64,000 nucleotides of DNA from DATJLY01 sp963773665 (GTDB lineage Bacteria > Pseudomonadota > Alphaproteobacteria > ATCC43930 > CGMCC-115725), in the NCBI GenBank assembly GCA_963773665.1, contig CAVZBZ010000013.1, positions 62,001-126,000 of the forward strand, given 5' to 3'. The stretch's first letter is position 1, and each line of letters begins with the position of its first letter. Positions 48,577-57,379 of this stretch are shown one piece after another. The notes beneath the pieces are model-generated. The model saw only the letters and a program-made list of their open reading frames with translations. It had not been told where the DNA came from and ran no database searches. The position numbers and the translations under genes were made by a program.

Positions 48577-50710
48577 CGTCCGTCCCCCTGTGACGGACTC
48601 TCATATCGACCGCGGGAGTGACGAAGCCCGGCAGCTTGAGTGTCTTAACGTCTTGTAGAACACGGTAATTTCTTGGTCGGCGAGCGATGATGCCGTGGAC
48701 GCCTGTCTTGACGGCATTCGATTCCAGCGCGGCCAGCGGAACCTGCCATGGCGCCGAGGGCAGAAGTTGGGTTGCCGGAAGCAAGCCTTCTCGAATGAGC
48801 TTGTGAACAGAGCCGACGCAAATCCCCAGGCGATGCGCCGTTTCATCGACGCTGATCGTGGCGACCCTCTCTGAAGTCGGATCGAATGGTGGGATGTCCA
48901 GCCGCTCGCGAAGCTCGCGCACGCCCACCGTCGTCCAGGCCTTTCCGTCCGCGGGTTTGCATCGCATCCGGTTCATGGTGATGGCCACATCTCTGTCGGG
49001 CCACTGACCACCGAGCTTTCGGATCACCTCAACCGGGCTTTGGTGACGATCGGCGGGATACCGACCAGTTCTAACCCGCGGCACGCGCAGCTCGGTGTGT
49101 CGACCGCCGTTCCAGTGAACGATCACCACCGCCTCGTTGGTTGCGTCGTCCAGGTCGAGCACGACTTCGTGGATGAGGATGTGGGTGATGCGTTGCTTGG
49201 TTCGAGCGTCAGTGCCGAGCGCGTTCCAGGCCGACGGCAAGTCGCGCGCGAGCGCCATCAGGGCCGTTCGATCGACCCTGGGGCGCGATGCGGCGTTGGC
49301 ATCGTGGCGCGTGATTCGCTCTTCGAGGTGAGCGACGCGCTCGAGCGCCGCGTTCCATCGCGCCTCGAGCTCGCGTGCGACGAGCCGCTTGGTTGGGTCA
49401 ACGACCTCGTATCGGCGGGCCGCCAGTGAGGCCCCATAGCGTACCTCCTCGAGTTCGCGACAGAGTGCCTGCCGGACATCGTCATCGGCTCGCGCGGCCT
49501 GGTCGGCGGCCTGGATGGCGGCTTCGACGGCATGCTCGGAGACCACCTCGAGGATCTGAGCGGCCACGGCGCGGTCAACGCGGACACCGCCGATGCCGAT
49601 ACACAGCCATCCGCCGACGTGACTATCGTCACCACGACAGAAATAGCGGTGAGCATGGCCGGATCTCATGCCATAGAAGACCCGCATCGTCCGTCCGCAG
49701 CGCCCGCAGCGCACCAGGCCGGTGAGAAGCGCTCGACCACCGCGGGCCGACTTGCGGGCGGCACGGGTTTGCATATGAGCATTCTCCAGGATCAGTTGCT
49801 GGTTCGCCTCGAACTGCTCCCAGTTGATGTATCCCGGATGATGGTCCCGCAGCAAAACATTCCAGGCCGCCATCGGCTTGGAATGGCCTTCGGTCTTCCT
49901 TGGCCGGCCATCGACAACTCGCGTGCGCTGGGTCGTCCGGCCAAAGACATACGCACCGGCATAGACGGGGTGCCGCAAGATGTTCAGAACGGTGTGATAG
50001 GCCGCCGGCCGCCACTCGATCCGGCACTTTACGGCGTTACGCCGCATGACGGGCAGCTTCAGGGCCGCGTCCTGGACCCAGAGAAGGACTTGGCGGGCGC
50101 TGCCGAGCTCCTGGAACTTGTCGAAGACGAGCCGGATCGCATCAGCGATCCGCTCATCAGGATCGATCTCGATCTGACCGAGTTCGTTCCAGCAATAACC
50201 GGGCGGCAAGGCAAAGCGCAACTCGCCGCGGCGAGCCTTCGAGTCTCGCGCCGCGAGTCCTCGCTGCCGCAACAGGCTCAGCTCGTACTCGGACATCGTT
50301 CCCTTCAGCCCGAGCAGGAGCCGGTCGTTGACCATCCGTGGGTCGTAGGTTCCGTCGGGATCGATCACCAGCGTTCCGACCAGGGCGCACAGGTCGATCA
50401 GGTGGTGCCAGTCTCGGCCGTTGCGGGCGAGGCGAGAAGCCTCGATGCAGAAAATTGCGCCGGTCGAGCCTGTGCACACGGAGGTGACCAGCTTCTGAAA
50501 GCCCGGCCGCTCGACGAGGCCTGATCCGGAACGGCCCAGGTCGTCGTCGATCACGGTGACCGATGCGAACCCCATCCCATGCGCCGACTCGGCCAGCGCA
50601 TACTGACGCCGTTGGCTCTCGGTGTTCTCGGCGACTTGACCCATCGTCAACTGGCGGACATAGATGACGGCGCCGCGACCGAGGTGATCAGCGGTGATCT
50701 TCGGATTCAT
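48557..50710 (-). CDS. Large serine recombinase with altered catalytic position
   Basis: This 717-residue protein has a resolvase catalytic domain (AVIYVRQLTMGQVAENTESQ, then IDDDLGRSGSGLVERPGFQK and FCIEASRLARNGRDWHHLID), a recombinase domain (DPDERIADAIRLVFDKFQEL, TVLNILRHPVYAGAYVFGR), a zinc ribbon with CGRCGRTMR and a coiled-coil region, then a C-terminal helix region with SVDETAHRLGICVGSVHKLI, probably an HTH. In serine recombinases the catalytic serine follows YxR[x]; here the position reads Leu21 (TTG), one transition from TCG. The rest of the domain is intact. It follows two small genes in an overlapping operon. Confidence 0.8.
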   Translation of the reverse strand: MNPKITADHLGRGAVIYVRQLTMGQVAENTESQRRQYALAESAHGMGFASVTVIDDDLGRSGSGLVERPGFQKLVTSVCTGSTGAIFCIEASRLARNGRDWHHLIDLCALVGTLVIDPDGTYDPRMVNDRLLLGLKGTMSEYELSLLRQRGLAARDSKARRGELRFALPPGYCWNELGQIEIDPDERIADAIRLVFDKFQELGSARQVLLWVQDAALKLPVMRRNAVKCRIEWRPAAYHTVLNILRHPVYAGAYVFGRTTQRTRVVDGRPRKTEGHSKPMAAWNVLLRDHHPGYINWEQFEANQQLILENAHMQTRAARKSARGGRALLTGLVRCGRCGRTMRVFYGMRSGHAHRYFCRGDDSHVGGWLCIGIGGVRVDRAVAAQILEVVSEHAVEAAIQAADQAARADDDVRQALCRELEEVRYGASLAARRYEVVDPTKRLVARELEARWNAALERVAHLEERITRHDANAASRPRVDRTALMALARDLPSAWNALGTDARTKQRITHILIHEVVLDLDDATNEAVVIVHWNGGRHTELRVPRVRTGRYPADRHQSPVEVIRKLGGQWPDRDVAITMNRMRCKPADGKAWTTVGVRELRERLDIPPFDPTSERVATISVDETAHRLGICVGSVHKLIREGLLPATQLLPSAPWQVPLAALESNAVKTGVHGIIARRPRNYRVLQDVKTLKLPGFVTPAVDMRVRHRGTDDEEEQV

Positions 50711-50870
50711 CGCGACCCCCGTTTACGCTGGCCTGTTCGTCCCTTACGAGCGCTTCGAGAAGCAGATCGGCCAGAGCCTGCAGCAACCCCTCGGGCGCGC
50801 GTTCTGCCGGTCGGGCTCTTCCCGCGGACACGAGATCCAAGACGAGCTGTCTTCGCGATTGGCTTGGCAT
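50688..50870 (-). CDS. Small protein in the serine recombinase operon
   Basis: This 60-residue protein starts at ATG 50870 with AGGAGG seven bases before it and reads MPSQSRRQLVLDLVSAGRAR, then PAERAPEGLLQALADLLLEA. A similar short protein commonly precedes this recombinase type in Rhizobiales. It overlaps both the upstream gene (in another frame) and the recombinase start by 23 bases. It may assist or regulate recombination. Confidence 0.65.
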   Translation of the reverse strand: MPSQSRRQLVLDLVSAGRARPAERAPEGLLQALADLLLEALVRDEQASVNGGRDESEDHR

Positions 50871-51186
50871 CGAGGACCTCCTTTGGGTCTGAGGAGGCCA
50901 ATGATCCATCATGCGCCGGATTCGATGCGTGGGCCGTGAGCATGGCCCGAAGTTCGTTCAGGGCACCGATTCCGGCCTGCGCCGCCCCGACGGACATCGC
51001 GGCGCAAGCCGCCGCGTCGCACATCCACGCCGGAACCTCGCGAGAGACGCCAGCGCGAGCATCGACATAGAGTATCTCTCGACCTCCGCGTCGCGATCGT
51101 TGGTTCAAGCGTAATCGCTTACCATGCAGCGGATGCCAGCGGTATTCGACGACGACAAATTGCAATCGGTATGCTGAATGACGCAT
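50707..51186 (-). CDS. DUF5372-like protein, first gene of the recombinase operon
   Basis: The 159-codon frame from ATG 51186 reads MRHSAYRLQFVVVEYRWHPL, then HGKRLRLNQRSRRGGREILY and VSREVPAWMCDAAACAAMSV. F..V.YxWHPLxGxxLxx with a downstream PAWxxD matches DUF5372-like proteins found upstream of such recombinases. The last 50 codons overlap the next gene and are Arg/Ser-rich, so the true end may be earlier. Function is unknown. Confidence 0.6.
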   Translation of the reverse strand: MRHSAYRLQFVVVEYRWHPLHGKRLRLNQRSRRGGREILYVDARAGVSREVPAWMCDAAACAAMSVGAAQAGIGALNELRAMLTAHASNPAHDGSLASSDPKEVLDAKPIAKTARLGSRVRGKSPTGRTRARGVAAGSGRSASRSARKGRTGQRKRGSR

Positions 51187-51706
51187 GGCTTGCTGACCTG
51201 ATCAAGGTCCTGTGGTTCGATGGTCAGGGACTATGCCTCTTTGCCAAGCGGCTGGAGAAGGGACGTTTCGTATGGCCGTCGCCGGCGGATGGGAAAGTGA
51301 CGATCACACCAGCCCAGCTCGGCATGCTGCTCGAAGGGCTCGACTGGGAGCGTCGGGAGACCGACGAGAGACAGAGGGTGCAAGTCCCTTACGATGAAGG
51401 AGTAGCGAACCACATCGACCCCGAGTCATGCACGGGCGGTTGCGAGGCCGCACGCGAAGCGTTGACAGGGGCACGCGTAGGCCAGCCATTGAGCGGCGTA
51501 AGACTTCCCATTCGGAGTGCCGATGCCCTCCAGTCGGCAGAAGGCAACACGTCCCGGCGCGCGATCGTGAGCGCCGGGCGGCTCCGCGTCGTCGTCAGAC
51601 CCTGGCATGCGCGCACGTCTCTCGCACGGGAACCGAGAGGTCTCCGGTTTGCCCCCGCCAGCCGGGCGACGGGCCGCACGGTGAAGGCCGAGGGCCGACG
51701 ACCGTG

Positions 51707-51812
51707 ATGCACGGACCGGAGAAGTCAGACTCGCCCATAGTACCGATGAAGCCGGCGAACAAGGCGAGGCCACTCGCCGCGGAGTTGGCGGAGGGAAGGG
51801 GTGGGGTCGTTG
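51707..51812 (+). pseudogene. N-terminal piece of the intron-encoded protein
   Basis: From ATG 51707 the frame reads MHGPEKSDSPIVPMKPANKA and RPLAAELAEGRGGVV, the usual start of one family of group II intron maturases, and is cut at codon 36 by the IS1-family element. With the element and one duplication copy removed, it joins in frame to the segment at 54458. Confidence 0.8.
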
Positions 51813-51833
51813 GGTAGTGCCACCTTTTGAAAT

Positions 51834-52706
51834 TCATGCGGCCTGCCGCTTACGATAGGTCTTTGGCCGCCTCGGCGCTTCCTCGCACGCGTCCAGAATA
51901 TCAACAATATCGTTCACGTCCCAAAGCCGGTCCGTCAATCCTGCGGCCATCGCGGGGCTGACGCGAAGCGTCTTATGCTGGCGGGCGAAATTGTAATACA
52001 TGACGTGAAGCGCGACCGCGTAGCGATGGTGCGCCGCCTTCTTGCTGAAAGCATTGGTGAGCCGGGTAAAGCGCCGCATGCTCATCCGCATGGTAAGATT
52101 TTGGCGCTCGACAAACGACGTGCTGATATGGGCCGGATCGGGCTTCCCCTCGATTGCGTCACGCCGCGCGCCGATGCACTGAGCGGGGCTATAGCGCTTC
52201 TCGGCTTCCACTGGCTCGCCGTAGAGCTTCACCAGCATGGCATAGTCCACGTCGCCGCCAAATGCGCCCTCAACCGCTTCCAGATACGCCTTGTGCCCAT
52301 CGGTCGTTAGCTGGACGCGGTTTGCGAGGCGCGAGCGTAGATCGTCCATGAGCGCCATCGCGTATTCGCCGTCGCGACCGCCGACGAGATACGAAATTAG
52401 GAGCTTTGAGTCGGCATCGAGCGCAGTCCAAGTCCAGATATCGCCGGCCACTCCGCGCTTGTTCTCTGGCACGTTCTTTTGCTTGGCACCGACGAAGCTC
52501 CAAATTTCATCGCACTGCACGCGGCGCGATCTCACGTTCCGAACATGGCCATCGTGATAGGCGGCGCACGCTTTGCCCCCGTCGATTAGGAGCTTGTTGA
52601 CCGCGTTGAATGATACGTCAGCGATGCGAGCGGCTGCCCGCATGCTGCTCCCGTCAACAAGTGCTCGGATAATCTGGATGCGCTTTTCGCGAGGGAGCTT
52701 GTTCAT
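51834..52706 (-). CDS. IS1-family transposase
   Basis: This 290-residue transposase (ATG 52706, MNKLPREKRIQIIRALVDGS) has an N-terminal HTH (AARIADVSFNAVNKLLIDGG) and a DDE-type core: VQCDEIWSFVGAKQKNV, WTWTALDADSKLLISYLVGG, QLTTDGHKAYLEAV and STSFVERQNLTMRMSMRRFT, the last holding the acidic and Asn/Met-rich block of IS1-like enzymes. A TTG start at 52742 in the same frame is possible. It appears intact. It lacks the zinc finger of shorter E. coli IS1 InsA. Confidence 0.88.
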   Translation of the reverse strand: MNKLPREKRIQIIRALVDGSSMRAAARIADVSFNAVNKLLIDGGKACAAYHDGHVRNVRSRRVQCDEIWSFVGAKQKNVPENKRGVAGDIWTWTALDADSKLLISYLVGGRDGEYAMALMDDLRSRLANRVQLTTDGHKAYLEAVEGAFGGDVDYAMLVKLYGEPVEAEKRYSPAQCIGARRDAIEGKPDPAHISTSFVERQNLTMRMSMRRFTRLTNAFSKKAAHHRYAVALHVMYYNFARQHKTLRVSPAMAAGLTDRLWDVNDIVDILDACEEAPRRPKTYRKRQAA

Positions 52707-52761
52707 GCCCCCTATGAAACCATGGGTTGCTTTGACGGTCAAGCATCATTTCATTTTGAAA

Positions 52762-52989
52762 TCAGGCCGAGACGGCGGCACGCACAACAGGAGGAAATTG
52801 ATGCTCCACCCTCACGCTAAATCCTTCAAAATACTTCGGGATTTGCGTTTCATCGATAGAAAAGTGAGCGTTCACAACAACGATCATCGTTACATGCCCA
52901 TCGTCCTCATGCCACGGCCAAATCGTCACCGCGCCAAGGGGGGCATGAAGGGAGTCCAGCAGCTTTCTGGCCGCCACCTGTGGAAGCAT
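52762..52989 (-). CDS. Small unknown protein, cargo of the IS1-family element
   Basis: This 75-residue protein reads MLPQVAARKLLDSLHAPLGA, then VTIWPWHEDDGHVTMIVVVN and IPKYFEGFSVRVEHQFPPVV. I recognise no family. The alternating pattern suggests a small alpha/beta domain. It starts 12 bases after the protease stop and so may be a partner, inhibitor or specificity factor of the protease, which is an inference from position alone. Confidence 0.6.
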   Translation of the reverse strand: MLPQVAARKLLDSLHAPLGAVTIWPWHEDDGHVTMIVVVNAHFSIDETQIPKYFEGFSVRVEHQFPPVVRAAVSA

Positions 52990-53001
52990 TTTTATCGCCT
53001 C

Positions 53002-54090
53002 CTAGACGTTGTGGCCCGAAACGAGTGTTACCCCCAAAGCCTGAACAATAGGTTGCAGCGGAAGTATGAACGAGTTCGTGCCATCCCCGGCGAACACGAG
53101 GCCAACAGCCAGTCGTTGGTTGTTCGCATCGAGGGTGGTCACGAGCGACCCGGAATCTCCTCCGAGCGAAAAATGGCTTCCCGCAGGGGGCTGAACGACA
53201 AAGATAGGCTCATAGAAAACAGCAAAATCGATTTCCAATTCCGCCATTTTGTAGCGGACCATGTAAGGCCCTGAAATCTGGGCACGCACAACGCCGCCGG
53301 TGCGGCCCGTCGTTCGCCCGACTTTCGTAACGGTCATCCCCGGGGTGATTGCGCCTACAACCGCTGGAGTGTCGTAGCTGTTGTCCTTTTGCAAGGACGT
53401 GACCTTGGTTTGGTCAGCGATTTTGAACAGCGCCGCATCCGTGTTCAGCGGGTGCTGGACATTCGGATTGTCTGGCGCGCCATGAACCATCCGGAGGCTC
53501 GTGTAGTGATGACCAATGCAAAAGGGATCGACACCGCCAGCAGAAACGTCAACCGGCCCTGGCGCGAGAATAGGAAGGCCGACAGACGCATAGTTGCAGT
53601 TGCCGCTGACATGATTGTTGGTGAGGCCGTACATCTCGCCTGCGGCGTCCCTGACCAGACAACCCAAAGTTCCCGCGCTGATGCGGTTGCCAACATGAAT
53701 CGAGCCGCCGCACTTGTACCTACCGTTGTGCAGCTCCGCAGCCATTGTGCCGTACGGGCTTGGGGGCAGTTTCCCAACCAGGTCATAGAACCCGACTTGG
53801 TACGCAATGGTCACGCCGTTCGGCCCGTGCTGCGGAAGCGTTTTCCTCAGCTTCTTGCTAACGACCTTTGACGTGAAAACGACTACTTCATTGGCGACTT
53901 CATTGAAGCCGATGAAGTTGACTCCGCGCCCTTTCAGTAGGTCTGGCGTCTCATCGCCAATCGGTCCTATACCCGCCGCTTGGGCCGCCGCGACCTGGGC
54001 ATCAGCGTTCGGGCCGAGATGCTCCCTTGCCATCAGCCCTTCGCGAACAGCCCATAGGCGCAAGTCTCTCGCTACGTCCGCCGCTGACAC
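53002..54090 (-). CDS. Trypsin-like (chymotrypsin-fold) serine protease, transposon cargo
   Basis: This 362-residue protein starts at GTG 54090 (VSAADVARDLRLWAVREGLM) after a G-rich stretch; the upstream open frame to 54435 is Arg-rich antisense sequence. A catalytic triad is visible: His160 in YGLTNNHVSGN, Asp218 in NTDAALFKI and Ser313 in LGGDSGSLVTT. No signal peptide or membrane segment is seen, so it probably acts in the cytoplasm. An N-terminal domain of about 110 residues (VNFIGFNEVANEVVVFTSKV) precedes the protease fold. The target is unknown. It lies between two small genes inside a mobile element. Confidence 0.82.
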   Translation of the reverse strand: MSAADVARDLRLWAVREGLMAREHLGPNADAQVAAAQAAGIGPIGDETPDLLKGRGVNFIGFNEVANEVVVFTSKVVSKKLRKTLPQHGPNGVTIAYQVGFYDLVGKLPPSPYGTMAAELHNGRYKCGGSIHVGNRISAGTLGCLVRDAAGEMYGLTNNHVSGNCNYASVGLPILAPGPVDVSAGGVDPFCIGHHYTSLRMVHGAPDNPNVQHPLNTDAALFKIADQTKVTSLQKDNSYDTPAVVGAITPGMTVTKVGRTTGRTGGVVRAQISGPYMVRYKMAELEIDFAVFYEPIFVVQPPAGSHFSLGGDSGSLVTTLDANNQRLAVGLVFAGDGTNSFILPLQPIVQALGVTLVSGHNV

Positions 54091-54103
54091 GTTACCCCCC
54101 CTG

Positions 54104-54361
54104 TCATGGACGTTTCTTCGGCTTCTTCCCCCACCGAGCTTGAGCCGCCGACGCCGCGATCCGGCTGCGATCCGATGCGCTGAGGGACGCCGCTCGCGCA
54201 ACGCCTCCCCGCAATCCGCCAAGGCGTCCCAAGGCGACGGCGGCTGGATTCTTCCCGTCTTCCGTTTGTAAGTCGGGCGGCTCCGCGCCAGTTGCCATGT
54301 CCACAATGAGCTTGGCAAGCTGGTTGGAGTCGCGAGGAAGTTTCCTTGAGCGGTTAGGCAT
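54104..54361 (-). CDS. Small basic protein (histone H1-like/KGG-type), transposon cargo
   Basis: This 85-residue protein begins MPNRSRKLPRDSNQLAKLIV and has NPAAVALGRLGGLRGGVARA then LSASDRSRIAASAAQARW. The pattern DPAAxALGRxGGxxGGxARAxxLSxxxRxxIAxxAAxxRW is a widespread small bacterial family, sometimes labelled histone H1-like. It is the first gene of the cargo operon, 88 bases from the right end, so the promoter must lie in that gap. Confidence 0.7.
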   Translation of the reverse strand: MPNRSRKLPRDSNQLAKLIVDMATGAEPPDLQTEDGKNPAAVALGRLGGLRGGVARAASLSASDRSRIAASAAQARWGKKPKKRP

Positions 54362-54457
54362 AATGCGGGCATAGCATGTCGCTCCACGCGTGTCACGCGA
54401 TCTGGCAAGGCGTCAATGCGGGGACGAGATTTCAAAAGGTGGCACTACCGGTCGTTG

Positions 54458-55860
54458 GGAATGCGGATCTGCAAAGCACGGTCCGGACGCAGAGCCGGGC
54501 GGCCGTGTCACACGCGCAGGCACGCATACGAGAAGCGATTGCCAGGAATCGGAAGGAGAAGCTGACAGCGCTCCTGCACCACATTACCGTTGACATGCTC
54601 CGCGCGGCCTTCTTCGCCCTGAAGCGAAGAGCGGCACCGGGAATCGACGCGGTGACGTGGGACATGTACGAGGAGGCCCGCGAGGGGAACCTGCGCGAGC
54701 TTCATCGGCGCGTCCATGCGGGAGTGTATCGGGCGCTGCCGTCCCGCCGGACTTACATTCCGAAGCCGGATGGCAGACAACGGCCGCTCGGCATCGCCGC
54801 TATCGAGGACAAGATCGTCCAGGCGGCGGTGGTCATGATCTTGACGCCGATCTATGAGGCGGAGTTCCTGGGCTTCAGCTACGGGTTCCGACCAGGGCGC
54901 AGCCAGCATGACGCGCTGGACGCACTCGTGTTCGGGATCAAGGGACGAAGCATCCGCTGGATTCTTGACGCCGATATCCGGTCCTTCTTCGACACGATCA
55001 GCCACTCCTGGCTGCTCCGTTTCCTTGAGCACCGGATCGGCGACCGGCGGATTATCCGCCTCATCCAGAAATGGCTGACGGCGGGGGTGCTGGATAAGGG
55101 CCTGCATCTTGAGACGGAGGAGGGGACGCCGCAAGGGGCCGTGATCTCGCCGCTCCTTGCCAACATCTACCTCCACTACGTCTATGATCTGTGGGTCCAA
55201 GCGTGGCGGCAGCGTCACGCATCCGGCGACATGATTGTCGTGCGCTATGCGGACGACACGATTGTCGGCTTCCAGCGCCAGGGCGATGCGACAAAGTTCC
55301 TCGATGATCTGAAGGCGCGGCTTGCCAAGTTTGCGCTCGCTCTCCACCCCGACAAGACCCGCCTGATCGCCTTCGGCAAGTTCATTGCCGACGAACGACG
55401 GGCGCGTGGCAAGGGGCGGCCGGAGACCTTCGACTTTCTCGGCTTCACCCATATCTGCGGTGTGAAGCGCACGAAGGATGGAAAGAGTCGAAACTCTTTC
55501 CAGATTCTCCGCCGGACGCGGCGTAAACGGAAGTGGGCCACGATCCGGGCGATCAAGATGGAACTGCGACGCATCCGGCATGATCCGATCGACGAGCAAG
55601 GGCGCCGATTGGCGCGCATGCTGAGTGGGCACTACGCCTACTTCGCCGTGCCCACCAATATCGACGCCGTGCTTGCCGTGCGCCACCACGTCAAGGTCCG
55701 TTGGTATCTGAGCCTGCTGCGCAGGAGCCAGAAGCGGCGGCTATCGTGGCGGCGCATGAATGTGATCGCCGAGAAGCATCTGCCAAAGCCCACCATCGTT
55801 CATCCGTGGCCGGAACAACGCTTTCTCGTCAAGCACCGGCGGCAGGAGCCGGATGCCTAA
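54458..55860 (+). pseudogene. ltrA: Group II intron reverse transcriptase/maturase, C-terminal part
   Basis: The segment reads NADLQSTVRTQSRAAVSHAQ, then RT domains with YRALPSRRTYIPKPDGRQRP, FLGFSYGFRPGRSQHDALDA, ADIRSFFDTISHSW, GTPQGAVISPLLANIYLHYV and the catalytic VVRYADDTIVGFQ. A maturase region follows (FLGFTHICGVKRTKDGKSRN). With the 106 bases at 51707 it totals 502 residues. All RT motifs are intact; the only damage is the IS1-family insertion after codon 35. The frame extends leftward into the element to 54376 by chance. Confidence 0.9.
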
Positions 55861-55960
55861 ATTGGGCACGTCCGGATCTGTGCGGGGGGCGGCCGGAAAC
55901 GGTCGTCCCTACCGCGATCGCATGCCGCTTAGAACCTGGCGACCGGAGATGGCGGGATAG

Positions 55961-56031
55961 CTGCGACAGAATGACTCGGCCCATGAGGTTGCTCTCCTCA
56001 TCGGGCCGCCGAATGTGCTTCAATTCCGGGC
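55961..56031. other. IS66 intergenic segment
   Basis: Short spacer between the end of tnpB and the start of tnpC with no feature beyond a GGGCG before the tnpC GTG. Confidence 0.4.
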
Positions 56032-57350
56032 GTGACGAACACGCCCGACGACCTTCCCGCCGATGTCAATGCGCTCAAGCGCATCATTGCGACGATGGTT
56101 GAGGAGGCGGTCGCCGCGCGGTCGAGATCGAAAAGCTTCGCTTCGAGCTGGCACGGCTGAAACGGGCTCGCTTCGGCCGCTCGTCGGAGAAGCTGGGGCC
56201 GGTCGTAGCTCAGCTCGAGCTTGCGATCGAGACGTTGGAGGAGGACGAAGCGCAGCAAACGGCTGCCCGTTCACCAGCCATCGTCGCGCTGATCGAGCAG
56301 GCGCTCGAAGCGCGCGCAAGCCGGCACGCCGGCCGCTTCCAGACCATCTTTCCCGAGAGGAGGTTGTTCATCCCGCCGCTTGCGCCTGCCCGGCTTGCGG
56401 CGGTGCCCTGCGCAAGATCGGCGAGGATGTCACCGAGACCCTCGATTACATGCCAGGGCGCTTAAAGGTGGTCCGCCATATCCGCGAGAAGCTCTCCTGC
56501 CGTGCCTGCGACACGGTGGTCGAGGCGCCGGCCCCCGACCACGCGATCGCCCGCGGTCGCGCCGGTGCCGGCCTGCTCGCCCACATCGTCGTCTCGAAGT
56601 ACGACGACCATCTGCCGCTCTATCGCCAGGCCGAGATTTTTGCGCGAGAGGACGTCGGGCTTGAGACCTCGACCCTGTCCGGCTGGGTCGGCGCCGCGGC
56701 AGCCGCGCTCAAGCCGTTGACCGATGCCCTTGCCGCCGACCTGTTGGCCTCCGACACGCTCCATGCCGATGATACGCCGGTCCCGGTGCTCGCGCCCGGC
56801 GCGGGCAAGACGAAGACGGGCCGGTTATGGACCTATGTTCGCGATGAGCGGCCGTTTGCGGGAGCTCGACCTCCGGCGGCGGTGTTCTTCTGTTCCCCGG
56901 ACCGCAAGGGCGAGCGGCCACGCGAGCATCTGAAGGACTTCGTCGGCGTGCTCCACGCCGATGGTTATGCCGGCTTCGACGGCCTGTTCGAATCCGGGCG
57001 GGTCACTGAGGCCGCGTGCTGGGCCCATGTCCGACGGAAGTTCTTCGATGTCCATCCCGCCACCGGATCACCGATCGCCAAGGAGGCCCTGGACCGTATC
57101 GGCGCCCTTTATGCCCTCGAAGGGCCGCTCAACGGCATGCCCGCCGATGAACGTCGACGACGACGGCAAGCCGAAGCAGTACCCAGCGCCGATGCCTTGA
57201 AGAGCTGGGCTGAGGCCACTCTGCCAAAGCTCTCCGGCAAGTCCGAGCTGGCAGCGGCCTTTCGGTACATGCGCTCGCGATGGAGCGGGCTCGTCCGGTG
57301 CTTCGACGATGGTCGCCTGGCGCTCGACAACAACGCAGCTAAACGCGCGC
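56032..57350 (+). pseudogene. IS66 transposase TnpC, frameshifted and truncated
   Basis: From GTG 56032 the frame reads MTNTPDDLPADVNALKRIIA and is lost near 56123, continues as VEIEKLRFELARLKRARFGR, shifts again near 56312 and then reads CACPACGGALRKIGEDVTET, ARGRAGAGLLAHIVVSKYDD, LHADDTPVPVLAPGAGKTKT and LRCFDDGRLALDNNAA. The zinc finger and DDE domain are recognisable. The last 60 residues or so of IS66 TnpC are absent; the element ends just before the tracrRNA terminator. Confidence 0.85.
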
Positions 57351-57379
57351 GCCACGGCCCCGTGCGGCCCGACCGCGCC

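Larger units (their letters stand above)
51813..54449 (-). mobile_element. IS1-family transposon with a protease cargo operon
   Basis: The 2637-base element has perfect terminal inverted repeats of 21 bases beginning GGTAGTGCCACCTTTTGAAA, and is flanked by GGTCGTTG at 51805-51812 and 54450-54457, an 8-base target duplication. Inside, four genes lie on the minus strand with gaps of 13, 12 and 55 bases: a small DNA-binding-like protein, a trypsin-like protease, a small unknown protein and the transposase. Typical IS1-family elements of this type hold the transposase alone. Excision plus removal of one duplication restores the host maturase frame exactly. Confidence 0.88.
51348..55918 (+). ncRNA. 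Group II intron in IS66 tnpB, itself interrupted by an IS1-family element
   Basis: Joining 51347 to 55919 restores an uninterrupted IS66 tnpB C-terminus, which fixes both splice sites within a few bases. The 5' end begins GAGCGTCGGGAGACC and includes GGGTGCAAGTCCCTTACGA, a pattern of bacterial group II domain I. The 3' end has a domain V-like hairpin GGGGCGGCCG-GAAA-CGGTCGTCCC at 55886-55911, close to the exon. The intron-encoded protein lies between. The 2.6-kb IS1-family element inside it would have to be removed for splicing protein to be made. Confidence 0.7.
51195..57350 (+). mobile_element. IS66-family remnant containing a group II intron
   Basis: Three parts of an IS66 element are seen. 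tnpB starts in mid-gene at 51195 (DLIKVLWFDGQGLCLFAKRL), is interrupted after GLDW at 51347, and resumes at 55919 with RMPLRTWRPEMAG and a stop at 55960. tnpC begins at 56032 and is truncated near 57350. tnpA and the left end are missing. The element is inactive. Confidence 0.8.

Noticed and set aside
54091..54435. N-terminal extension of the protease to 477 residues
   Set aside because: The extra part is Arg-rich, crosses the small cargo gene in another frame and runs into the transposon end; GTG 54090 fits operon spacing.
54508..55689. A 393-codon minus-strand frame
   Set aside because: Antisense of the group II intron maturase.
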